A DNA stretch of 64,000 bases from Fluviicola sp. (lineage in GTDB: Bacteria > Bacteroidota > Bacteroidia > Flavobacteriales_D > Crocinitomicaceae), in the NCBI GenBank assembly GCA_002734085.1, contig NVXV01000002.1:124001-188000 (forward strand), written 5' to 3'. A program made the position numbers and the translations under genes. Shown here one piece after another: positions 27,131 to 34,587 of the stretch. Within the stretch, counting starts at the first letter, position 1, and every line of letters starts with the position of its first letter. The notes beneath the pieces were generated by a model that did not search any database, was not told the origin of the DNA, and saw only the letters and a list, made by a program, of their open reading frames with translations.

Positions 27131-27140
27131 AAAGGAGGAG
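27131..27140 (+). promoter_or_regulatory. Strong Shine-Dalgarno sequence of the porin gene
   Basis: AAAGGAGGAG with six bases between GGAGG and the ATG at 27145. Classical spacing and near-perfect anti-SD match are rare in Bacteroidota, and I found none ahead of the other genes I checked here. Confidence 0.7.
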
Positions 27141-27144
27141 TATT

Positions 27145-28347
27145 ATGAGGTTTATTTTGACTATTTTATTCGCATGTTTGACGAGTATTTTCACTAACGC
27201 TCAGTTTGGAGATTATTCTTTTGGGGAAGGGTTTAGGTACAAAGCAAAAGATACAACCTTCTCAATAAAAGCGGCTTTCCGTTTTCAATTACTTTCAAGA
27301 AGTGATTGGGATGTTAGAAACGATGATGTAGGCGATATTGGTGGTTTAGAAACTAATTTTTTAGTGCATAGAGCACGTTTGAAATTTAATGGTTTTGCTT
27401 TTTCTCCCCGTTTAGAGTATAAGTTTGAATTGGGACTTACAAATTGCGATATTAATAATCCAAACGCTTCTTATTTTGGTGGTGGTTCCAATGTAGTTCT
27501 TGATGCGTTTGTAGATTGGAACTTTTATGGTGGATTTACTTTACGTGCGGGACAGACAAAGTTGCCTGGTAACCGAGAACGCGTGCTTTCCTCTGCTAAC
27601 ATGCAATTTGTAAATCGATCTGTACTAAATAGTAAGTTTAATCTGGATCGAGATGTAGGGTTAAGTCTCTCTTATGCCAAAACACTTGGTAAACAATTCG
27701 GTGTGGAGATTATCGGGGCATTTTCTCAAGGGGAAGGTAGAAATATAATTGCGGGAAACCAAGGAGGTTATCAATATACTGTCCGCGCTGAATTCCTGCC
27801 TTTAGGTAAATTCCATAAAAAAGGGGATTATGTTGGTTCAGCAATGTATCGTGAAGAAAAACCAAAACTATCTATTGGAGTTTCGGTAGATCAAAACACA
27901 AATGCTGCGCGATCCAGAGGGAATTTAGGCGATTTCCTTCCTGCCGATGCTCGATTCAAATCACTTCAGTCGATTTTTGTAGATTTTATGTTTAAATACA
28001 GTGGTTTTTCAATGATGGGAGAGTATGTAATCCGTGATACAGATGACAGAAATTCATTTTATTTAGATGAGTCAGGACAAAATATTGCGGGATATTATTA
28101 TACAGGTGCAGCACTAAACCTTCAGGCGGGTTGGATGTTTAAGAATAATGTAGAAATAGCAGGTAGATATGCAAGATTAGCACCTACACACGATCTGATT
28201 GGAGTAGATGAAAACCATTATTTTCTTGCACTTTCAAAGTTTATTGTTGGACATAAACTCAAGATACAAACCGATGTTGGTTATATGCAAAAAGATGTTG
28301 TAGACGACGGTTTGATGTGGAGAGTTCAGTTTGACTTGCATTTATAG
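27145..28347 (+). CDS. Phosphate-selective porin O/P family protein
   Basis: 400 residues. Signal peptide to SIFTNAQ, then the OprO/OprP-type layout: FSIKAAFRFQLLSR, FLVHRARLKFNGFAFSPRLEYKFEL, and LRAGQTKLPGNRERVLSS near residue 145, which corresponds to the loop 3 region, ending WRVQFDLHL. Such porins form trimers that favour anions such as phosphate, but specificity cannot be inferred from sequence here. It is monocistronic with 242 upstream bases that contain an AATATTtattAATATT palindrome, and it has an unusual Shine-Dalgarno. Confidence 0.9.
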   Translation: MRFILTILFACLTSIFTNAQFGDYSFGEGFRYKAKDTTFSIKAAFRFQLLSRSDWDVRNDDVGDIGGLETNFLVHRARLKFNGFAFSPRLEYKFELGLTNCDINNPNASYFGGGSNVVLDAFVDWNFYGGFTLRAGQTKLPGNRERVLSSANMQFVNRSVLNSKFNLDRDVGLSLSYAKTLGKQFGVEIIGAFSQGEGRNIIAGNQGGYQYTVRAEFLPLGKFHKKGDYVGSAMYREEKPKLSIGVSVDQNTNAARSRGNLGDFLPADARFKSLQSIFVDFMFKYSGFSMMGEYVIRDTDDRNSFYLDESGQNIAGYYYTGAALNLQAGWMFKNNVEIAGRYARLAPTHDLIGVDENHYFLALSKFIVGHKLKIQTDVGYMQKDVVDDGLMWRVQFDLHL

Positions 28348-28598
28348 ACAGAATCGAAACAGATAGTAAAGTTTAGGAACTACTGATTTTAACAATGTTT
28401 TTGCCATTCTGAAGTTCTATTACTCCTTTAAAATATTAAATTTTCTTAAATCTATTGATTTTCCGAGGTTTATCTTGGAATTCTAGTAGATCATTTATAT
28501 GTTATAAGTGTTCGCGTTTGAGATAGTAACCAATGGTTTCTTGCAACTTGAACTGCGGATTCTAACTAAATTATGAATTGAAAATTATAAATTGAAAA

Positions 28599-29198
28599 AT
28601 GAAAACTATTAGAATTGTACTTACGTGTTGTTTACTATTATTATTGACTGCTTGTGCTACAAATGTGCAGACAATTAATCCTAGTGGGAATGATTTAAGT
28701 AACTACGAGACTTTCGCATATCTGCCTAACACTAATGTTGAGGTAGAAGGAAAAAATTATTCGGATACGGCAGTGAATAAAGTGATTGTTGAGTCTGTTA
28801 AAATGAACTTAGAAGAGCACGGATTAGATATTGATCGAAAGGAACCAGATTTACTTGTACTGATCAGCACTTCAACTGATGTTGAATTAAAAGCAGATAC
28901 AAGACCAGTCTATGCAACTTATCCCTATCAATACGGAATCGGAAGAGTGAGTCCTTGGTACAACCCTTACTACTTTTATGGGTATACTTCCTACTCACCA
29001 GTTATTGGATATAACACAACCACTTATAGTTACAAGGAAGGTACATTGGTAATAGACATTATTGACCGAGTGACAAAAAAAACGGTTTGGAAAGGAATTG
29101 CTAATGATCAGATTTATAGCCAACCAACAACAGAAGCAATTCAAGACTTGGTGAGTGATATCTTTAGAGAGTTTCCTATAGAGGAGAAAGATGCCTAA
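28599..29198 (+). CDS. DUF4136-family lipoprotein
   Basis: 199 residues. Lipoprotein signal with lipobox LTAC (Cys19), then the DUF4136 pattern: YETFAYLPNTNVEV at the first strand, EHGLDIDRKEPDLLVLISTS, a Tyr/Pro-rich loop (YPYQYGIGRVSPWYNPYYFYGY) and LVIDIIDRVTKKTVWKGIAN near the end. Likely outer-membrane anchored; molecular role unknown. A strong terminator lies 26 bases after the stop. The leader contains two tandem AATTGAAAA-type words just before the ATG. Confidence 0.88.
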   Translation: MKTIRIVLTCCLLLLLTACATNVQTINPSGNDLSNYETFAYLPNTNVEVEGKNYSDTAVNKVIVESVKMNLEEHGLDIDRKEPDLLVLISTSTDVELKADTRPVYATYPYQYGIGRVSPWYNPYYFYGYTSYSPVIGYNTTTYSYKEGTLVIDIIDRVTKKTVWKGIANDQIYSQPTTEAIQDLVSDIFREFPIEEKDA

Positions 29199-29223
29199 TC
29201 ACTTTTAATAAATGTAATTTTGG

Positions 29224-29257
29224 TTGCACAAAGGGTAAGACCTTTGTGCAATTTTTT
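29224..29257 (+). terminator. Intrinsic terminator after the DUF4136 gene
   Basis: Perfect 11-base-pair stem TTGCACAAAGG/CCTTTGTGCAA with a six-base loop, followed by TTTTTT. The clearest terminator in the window. Confidence 0.9.
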
Positions 29258-29295
29258 AATTCTAGGAACTTGATAAACGTTTTTTAGACTTTTTC

Positions 29296-29317
29296 ACTAA
29301 ATTTAGTGCTACTAAAT
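29296..29317 (+). promoter_or_regulatory. Palindromic operator candidate (three ACTAAA half-sites)
   Basis: CACTAAATTTAGTG (29296-29309) is a perfect 14-base palindrome; its right half forms a second dyad with ACTAAA at 29312-29317 (TTTAGTgctACTAAA). It lies 30 to 50 bases upstream of the YjdI-like gene, where a promoter must be. Confidence 0.5.
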
Positions 29318-29346
29318 AAAGTAAAAAAATAAAAATTTATGATAAT

Positions 29347-29553
29347 ATGATAACAAAAGAATATTCGAACGGAGAGGTTACTATTTTATGGAAACTAGAA
29401 AAATGCATCCATGCTGGAGTATGTGTAAAAACTTTACCTAAAGTGTATAACCCTAAAGAAAAACCCTGGATTAAACCTGAAAATGCAACTTCAGCTGAAT
29501 TGATAGATCAAGTTTCGAAATGTCCGTCAGGAGCATTAAGCATTAAATCGTAA
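29347..29553 (+). CDS. YjdI-like Fe-S protein (Fer4_19 family)
   Basis: 68 residues. Cys20 and Cys26 in KCIHAGVCVKTLP and Cys59 in KCPSGAL fit the YjdI/divergent 4Fe-4S mono-cluster family, which has fewer cysteines than a classical ferredoxin. The WIKPENATSAELIDQV segment is also typical. Only four bases separate it from a YjdJ-like acetyltransferase, the same order as yjdI-yjdJ in E. coli. Role unknown; stress or redox functions have been suggested for such pairs. Confidence 0.88.
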   Translation: MITKEYSNGEVTILWKLEKCIHAGVCVKTLPKVYNPKEKPWIKPENATSAELIDQVSKCPSGALSIKS

Positions 29554-29557
29554 ACTG

Positions 29558-29839
29558 ATGTCTAGAATTGAAATAGAAGATAACGGAAAAAAAGGACGAT
29601 TTGTCATTTATGAGAATAATGAGTTTGCTGGCGAAATGACCTTTACTTGGGCCGCTGCAACTCGAATTATAATCGATCATACTGCTGTAGAGGATAAATT
29701 TAAAGGTGAAGGAATGGGTAAGAAAATGGTATTAGAATCTGTTCGTTTTGCAAGAGAACGAGAAATAAAAATTATCCCGCTTTGTCCTTTCGCGAAACAT
29801 GTTTTTGATAAAGAAGAAGGTATTCAAGATGTGCTTTGA
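29558..29839 (+). CDS. YjdJ-like minimal GNAT acetyltransferase
   Basis: 93 residues, the short GNAT form of the YjdJ/Gcn5-related family. The acetyl-CoA signature is visible as VEDKFKGEGMGKKMVLESV, and the conserved C-terminal IIPLCPFAKHVFD with its Cys is typical of the family. Coupled with the YjdI-like Fe-S protein just upstream. Substrate unknown. Confidence 0.9.
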   Translation: MSRIEIEDNGKKGRFVIYENNEFAGEMTFTWAAATRIIIDHTAVEDKFKGEGMGKKMVLESVRFAREREIKIIPLCPFAKHVFDKEEGIQDVL

Positions 29840-29891
29840 AAGTTCTTAGTTAAAACAAAATAAATGATAAATATTTTGTATATTAGTTAGC

Positions 29892-30389
29892 ATGGATCAA
29901 GAAAGGAATTACTCAATACCCGATGGAGCACAAATAGGTCATGTACATTTAAAAGTATCCGACCTAGAAAGATCTCTTAGGTTTTATTGTGACCTTCTTG
30001 GATTTAAAATCACAATGCGTTACGGCACTGACGCCGCCTTTATTTCTGCCGGAGGGTATCACCACCACATCGGGTTAAATGTTTGGTTTAGTAAGAATGG
30101 TTCTCCAGCACCTAAAAACTCGACGGGTTTATTTCATACAGCAATTGTATATCCAACAAGGAAAAGTCTCGCAGAAATTTTACATCGCCTTCAAAGTAAA
30201 GAATACAGAATTAATGGAGCTTCGGATCATGGTGTTTCAGAAGCTATATACCTCGACGATCCTGATGAAAATGGTGTAGAGTTGTATTGGGACAAACCAA
30301 TTGAAAAATGGCCAAAGCAAGAGGATGGATCACTTGATATGTGGACACGTGTTCTGGATACTGAGGATTTACTATCAGAGTTAGATTGA
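29892..30389 (+). CDS. VOC-family metalloenzyme (CatE-like glyoxalase/dioxygenase fold)
   Basis: 165 residues, one pair of beta-alpha-beta-beta-beta modules: IGHVHLKVSDLERSLRFYCDLLGF with the first metal His, a GGYHHHIGLNVW strand, GLFHTAIVYPT with the second-module His, and DPDENGVELYWDKP with the metal-binding Glu. This pattern is that of single-chain VOC proteins annotated as catechol-2,3-dioxygenase or CatE-like. It lies 52 bases after the YjdJ-like gene and could share its transcript. Substrate unknown. Confidence 0.87.
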   Translation: MDQERNYSIPDGAQIGHVHLKVSDLERSLRFYCDLLGFKITMRYGTDAAFISAGGYHHHIGLNVWFSKNGSPAPKNSTGLFHTAIVYPTRKSLAEILHRLQSKEYRINGASDHGVSEAIYLDDPDENGVELYWDKPIEKWPKQEDGSLDMWTRVLDTEDLLSELD

Positions 30390-30721
30390 ATTAGTATTCA
30401 ATAGAAACTCCTTCTTTGAATAATCATGTTTTAAGAAATTTTAGAGGTTGTAATGAAAATCATACTGTACCTCGAGTGTTTTCAAGGTACTAACACTTGG
30501 AATTTCGTGAAAAAATAATTATTTTATGGGGGAGGCTGTTTTGATAATTATATAGCCATTCACCTTTCATGTCTAGAGGTTAGACTGAAAGTTTTTTAAA
30601 AGTTAAAATTAACTATATGCAATTCGAGAATACCATACTTATTAAAAGGAATAAATACTAAGCATGCTAAAACAGCATGAATCAAACAGAAGTTTATTAA
30701 CTAAAAACAAATTAAAAGATT
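30390..30721. other. 332-base intergenic region, no gene seen
   Basis: No coding ORF or RNA gene. It holds a weak ATTCAA/TTGAAT stem just after the VOC stop, an AAAATAATTATTTT palindrome near 30512, and a CATGCT/AGCATG hairpin near 30664-30680, none followed by a convincing T-tract. Confidence 0.45.
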
Positions 30722-31882
30722 ATGAAAATGATAAAGAAGACAGAAGTAAAAGAATTAGCAAACGTAGAAAATCAATATTGTGTATCCTTGTTTATCCCAA
30801 CACATCGTGGTGGACAGGAAACATTGGATGGAGAAGATAGTATCAATCTCAAAACTCAATTGAAGGAAGTAAAATCAAAGCTTGAAGAACGGGGAATGAG
30901 AGAAGATAAAATTGAAGACTTCGTTAAACCAATTAAAAATCTTGTTGATGATAGCGATTTTTGGAGAAATCAATCTGATGGATTGGCGATATTTTTAACG
31001 AAAGATATTTTTGAGAAATATACAGTTCCAGTTCACTTTGAAGCGTTTAACTACGTATCACATGAATTCTATTTAAAACCACTTATGCCTTTGTTCAATG
31101 GAAATGGAATGTTCTACATCCTTGCATTGAAAAATGATAAAGTCGCGTTTTATGAAGCGACCAGACATAGTATTGTTGAACTTGAGATGCCAGATGAGGC
31201 ACCGGGACAGTTGGAAGATAGAGTTGGATATGATCATGAGCAGAATAGCCTAAAAGATAGATCTGATAAGCATGGTGGACAGACAAAATCAGCATTTCAT
31301 GGTTATGGGGAAGAAAGTACAGAAGAGCAAAACGAACTTAAAAGATACTTTAAGGCCATTAATGATGGATTAATGACGATGTTGCACGGTGATCAAAACC
31401 CTCCACTAATCTTATGCTGTCAAGATTTTCAATATGCCTTGTATAAGGAAGTTAATACGTATAAAAGTCTTTACGAAGAGCATATCTCTGGTAACTCCTC
31501 AGATAAGGATGATGCACTTTTGCATGAGGAGGCATGGAATCTTGTTGAACCTTATTTCAATCAAAAACGAAAGGAAAAGATGGAAGATTTTAAAGAACTT
31601 CACGGATCTGGTAAAGCGACTTCTGATCCAGAAAAGATTATGAAGTCTGCTGTTCAAGGTAAAGTTGATTCTTTATTTATTGAAAATGGGGAAGATATCT
31701 ATGGAAACTATGACTCTTCTAAAATGAAGATTGAGATTAAAGAGGAACGAAATCCATCTAATATTTCTTTAATGAACCTTGTGGCTATGAAAGTATTTAA
31801 ACTCGGAGGAGATGTTTACTTAACAGAAAAAGAAGATATTCCTGATGGTTCATCCAAAATGAATGCGGTACTAAGATTCTAG
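30722..31882 (+). CDS. baeRF-like protein (bacterial release-factor-like family 7)
   Basis: 386 residues. The start QYCVSLFIPTHRGGQETLDG, the middle SDGLAIFLTKDIFEKYTVPV and PLMPLFNGNGMFYILALKNDKVAFYEA, and the end KLGGDVYLTEKEDIPDGSSKMNAVLRF follow the plan of bacterial archaeo-eukaryotic release-factor (baeRF) proteins. Residues 185-187 read Gly-Gly-Gln, just before a conserved-looking FHGYGEE loop. Relatives are proposed to act on ribosomes, perhaps in rescue, but this is untested as far as I know. A long-loop terminator follows. Confidence 0.82.
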   Translation: MKMIKKTEVKELANVENQYCVSLFIPTHRGGQETLDGEDSINLKTQLKEVKSKLEERGMREDKIEDFVKPIKNLVDDSDFWRNQSDGLAIFLTKDIFEKYTVPVHFEAFNYVSHEFYLKPLMPLFNGNGMFYILALKNDKVAFYEATRHSIVELEMPDEAPGQLEDRVGYDHEQNSLKDRSDKHGGQTKSAFHGYGEESTEEQNELKRYFKAINDGLMTMLHGDQNPPLILCCQDFQYALYKEVNTYKSLYEEHISGNSSDKDDALLHEEAWNLVEPYFNQKRKEKMEDFKELHGSGKATSDPEKIMKSAVQGKVDSLFIENGEDIYGNYDSSKMKIEIKEERNPSNISLMNLVAMKVFKLGGDVYLTEKEDIPDGSSKMNAVLRF

Positions 31883-31905
31883 AAAAATCAGTACACGATT
31901 TTTGT

Positions 31906-31964
31906 ATGACGAGCAGTTGAGTTGGTAAGTTTCACTCTTGTCCTCTCAGGTGCTCGTCATTTTT
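31906..31964 (+). terminator. Terminator-like hairpin with long loop
   Basis: ATGACGAGCA (31906-31915) pairs perfectly with TGCTCGTCAT (31951-31960) around 35 bases, followed by T's to 31964. It sits 24 bases after the baeRF-like gene. Confidence 0.6.
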
Positions 31965-31986
31965 AATTCCATTAACATTTGGTGTT

Positions 31987-32118
31987 ATGAAGATTATTTT
32001 TGAAAATACTCAAGGGTTAGAACCTTCAGGACATTTAATCGGATATGAAAGTTTAGTTGTTAAAAGGATTATGTTTGATAGGTTGAGGAATAAACTAAAA
32101 GGCACTAAAGTAGATTAA
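31987..32118 (+). CDS. Small ORF, 43 residues
   Basis: ATG at 31987, begins MKIIFENTQGLEPSGHLI, ends KLKGTKVD. It lies just after a terminator and 24 bases before the permease gene, so it may be the first gene of that transcript. Codon use looks native and the frame is open across most of the gap. No membrane helix, no recognised motif; it could be chance. Confidence 0.4.
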   Translation: MKIIFENTQGLEPSGHLIGYESLVVKRIMFDRLRNKLKGTKVD

Positions 32119-32142
32119 GTCGTTTAAATTTTAAATAGAAGG

Positions 32143-33363
32143 ATGGAGAATTTTTTAAAACATTGGGCCGACGCTGCTCATACAAGTTTAAGTTTTTTCT
32201 GGATGGCTTTATGGGCATTTGTACTCGGCTACATTATTAGCTCAATGATTCAAATTTTTGTTACCGAAAAACGGATGCAAAAAACGATGGGAGATCAAGG
32301 TAGAAGGAGTGTTTTGCTGGGAACTTTCTTTGGCTTTATAAGTAGTTCATGTAGTTTTTCTGCGTTAGCTACGTCAAAATCTTTATTTCAAAAAGGTGCC
32401 AGCTTTGTTTCGTCTATAGCTTTTTTACTGGCCTCCACTAACTTAGTTGTCGAACTTGGAATTATAATCTCCATTTTTTTAGGATGGCAATTTGTTGTTG
32501 GAGAATATGTTGGAGGTATTGTACTAATCCTCTTCAGTTGGCTTCTTATACGTTTAATTAATCCCAAGAAATTGATAGAGAAGGCTAGAAAAAGACTCGG
32601 TGAATCAAACGATGATAAAATTGAAAAAACGCCATTCAGTGAAAGAGTTAAATCTTCTGAAAACTGGGCAAAGGTTGGAAAACAGTACGCCATGGAGTGG
32701 AAAATGGTTTGGAAAGACGTGACTGTAGGATTTACTATCGCTGGTATTGTTGCTGCTTTTATACCCGATACTTTTTTTCAAACACTCTTTATTAATTCTG
32801 GTGAAGGACAAGAATCGTTTGGATTTTTTACTTTGCTCGAACATGTAGTTGTAGGGCCAGTAGCTGCGTTCCTTACTTTCATCGGTTCTATGGGAAACAT
32901 TCCGTTAGCAGCTCTGCTTTTTGGTAAAGGAGTGAGTTTTGCAGGTGTGATGGCTTTTATTTTTAGCGATCTAGTCGTGTTTCCCGTACTCCGTATCAAC
33001 GCAAAATATTATGGATGGAAGATGTCACTGTTTATATTATTTCTGCTCTTCTCCTCTTTAATTGCTACTTCACTAATCCTTCATTATGCGTTTGATTTTT
33101 TTGACATGATACCCAAAGCTTCTGCGGTAAGTATTACTGAAAAGAGCCACTTTGCAATTGATTACACTTTCTTCATGAATATAGGGTTCTTAATAGTATC
33201 CGGAGTACTGATTTATTTAGGATTCTTCAAAGGGAAAGATGTCAAGCATCACAAAGAGATGGCTCCTAAGAGTCCTTTGCTTGAGAAAGTGTTGAAGTGG
33301 TTGGCAATGGGTTGTTATGTTTGGCTGACAATAGGTATTGTTTTGAAATACATGGCGCTGTAA
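32143..33363 (+). CDS. Predicted permease of the ArsP/YraQ type (PF03773-like)
   Basis: 406 residues with about eight to ten membrane helices. The signature SSCSFSALATSKSLFQKGASF is in the place of the conserved SCS-P-gas motif of these permeases, and TNLVVELGIIISIFLGW fits the next helix; the second half has GNIPLAALLFGKGVSFAGVMAFIFSDL, the expected internal duplication. The usual Pro after SCS is replaced. Family members move arsenical compounds or other unknown substrates. A lone gene apart from two flanking small ORFs. Confidence 0.83.
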   Translation: MENFLKHWADAAHTSLSFFWMALWAFVLGYIISSMIQIFVTEKRMQKTMGDQGRRSVLLGTFFGFISSSCSFSALATSKSLFQKGASFVSSIAFLLASTNLVVELGIIISIFLGWQFVVGEYVGGIVLILFSWLLIRLINPKKLIEKARKRLGESNDDKIEKTPFSERVKSSENWAKVGKQYAMEWKMVWKDVTVGFTIAGIVAAFIPDTFFQTLFINSGEGQESFGFFTLLEHVVVGPVAAFLTFIGSMGNIPLAALLFGKGVSFAGVMAFIFSDLVVFPVLRINAKYYGWKMSLFILFLLFSSLIATSLILHYAFDFFDMIPKASAVSITEKSHFAIDYTFFMNIGFLIVSGVLIYLGFFKGKDVKHHKEMAPKSPLLEKVLKWLAMGCYVWLTIGIVLKYMAL

Positions 33364-33400
33364 AAACTATATATTTCCAGAAAATTCTATTCGCATAAGG

Positions 33401-33538
33401 ATGAAACATTTGATAGAGAAAATTGCAAAATTTGAAGTTGGTGCATTAATAGAAGAAGAACTGATTTCAAAGAATTACGAAAAAGTAACGTATGGATCAA
33501 GTGGTTTTGAAAATAATAATGAAGTATCCGCGCTTTAG
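33401..33538 (+). CDS. Small ORF, 45 residues
   Basis: ATG at 33401, begins MKHLIEKIAKFEVGALIEEE, ends NNEVSAL. It starts 37 bases after the permease stop. Acidic, helical N-terminal half, no membrane segment. Below usual gene-calling size; support is the open frame and native-like codons only. Confidence 0.35.
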   Translation: MKHLIEKIAKFEVGALIEEELISKNYEKVTYGSSGFENNNEVSAL

Positions 33539-33645
33539 TTACTTAAACATAATCGATTATTTTTGAATGATTAAGCAATATTTGACTGTTTGATTCACAA
33601 TAAATTTCATAACTTTCCAATAGAAGGCTATGATATTCATCTTAT

Positions 33646-34461
33646 ATGACGAACATTAATAAACCAATACAACGTAGTTCAATGAGGCGACTTTTGGGTA
33701 AAGAATACTTTATCCTCAAAAGAAGATTCAACTGGGTTTTGGGAAGTCAAAAATGGGCACGACAACAAAAACATGAAATTGATGGTCATTCCGTTTTTAA
33801 ACATCAATCAATGATTTTAAGACCACTGAAAGATGTTGATATGTACTTGCAAGAGAATAAAAGAACCAACCTCAAACTTGCTGTTAAAAGATTGAATAAT
33901 ACACTCATCAAGCCAGGAGAAACATTCTCAATATGGAAACAAGTTGGAAGACCAACAAAAACCAAAGGATATTTAGAAGGTTTAGTCTTGAACCAAGGAA
34001 AAATAGATAAAGATACGGGAGGAGGATTATGCCAACTTGGAAATCTTTTGTTTTGGGTTTTTGCACACTCTCCTTTAACAGTGGTAGAGAGACATAGACA
34101 TGGCTTTGACGTGTTTCCAGATGTTAACAGGAAAGTTCCTTTTGGTGCAGGCGCAACCCTTTCTTACAATTACATTGATCTTCAAGTAAGAAATGAGACT
34201 GATAACCAATTTCAAATTAAACTTTGGATGGACGAAACACATTTACACGGAGAATTAATCTCTGCAGAAAAGACAACTTCAACATTTAAAGTGGAAGAGC
34301 GAAATCACCTCATGGATCAATAAATATGGGGCGGTTATACGAGACATAATCAAATTGTAAAAATTGAAATTGATGAGTTTAAAAATGAAACCGAATCTCT
34401 GCTCGTCGAAAATCATGCTATAATGATGTATAGCCCATTCTTAGAAGAAAAGAAAAATTAG
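33646..34461 (+). pseudogene. VanW-family gene interrupted by one in-frame TAA
   Basis: The first 225 residues match VanW-like proteins: KLAVKRLNNTLIKPGETFSIWK, then GYLEGLVLNQGKI and DTGGGLCQLGNLLFW, then VERHRHGFDVFPDVN and PFGAGATLSYNYIDLQ. A TAA at 34321 stops the frame. The same frame then goes on for 45 codons, IWGGYTRHNQIVKIEIDEF and LLVENHAIMMYSPFLEE, which is the normal C-terminus of the family, to TAG at 34459. There is no frameshift. Either a recent nonsense mutation, a sequencing error or readthrough. VanW function is unknown; it occurs with glycopeptide resistance in some species. Confidence 0.82.
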
Positions 34462-34587
34462 TAGGTTGCTTTATTATTATTTACAAATAACTGAATCTCT
34501 CATTAAATAGCAATGCTCCCTTAATCTTTACTATATTTTTTCCCAAACGAAACTTATCTCTTATCTTCGTAACATAGAAATAAATAT

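Noticed and set aside
34261-34461. Frameshift in the VanW-like gene
   Set aside because: The C-terminal part lies in the same frame as the first 225 codons; only the TAA interrupts it.
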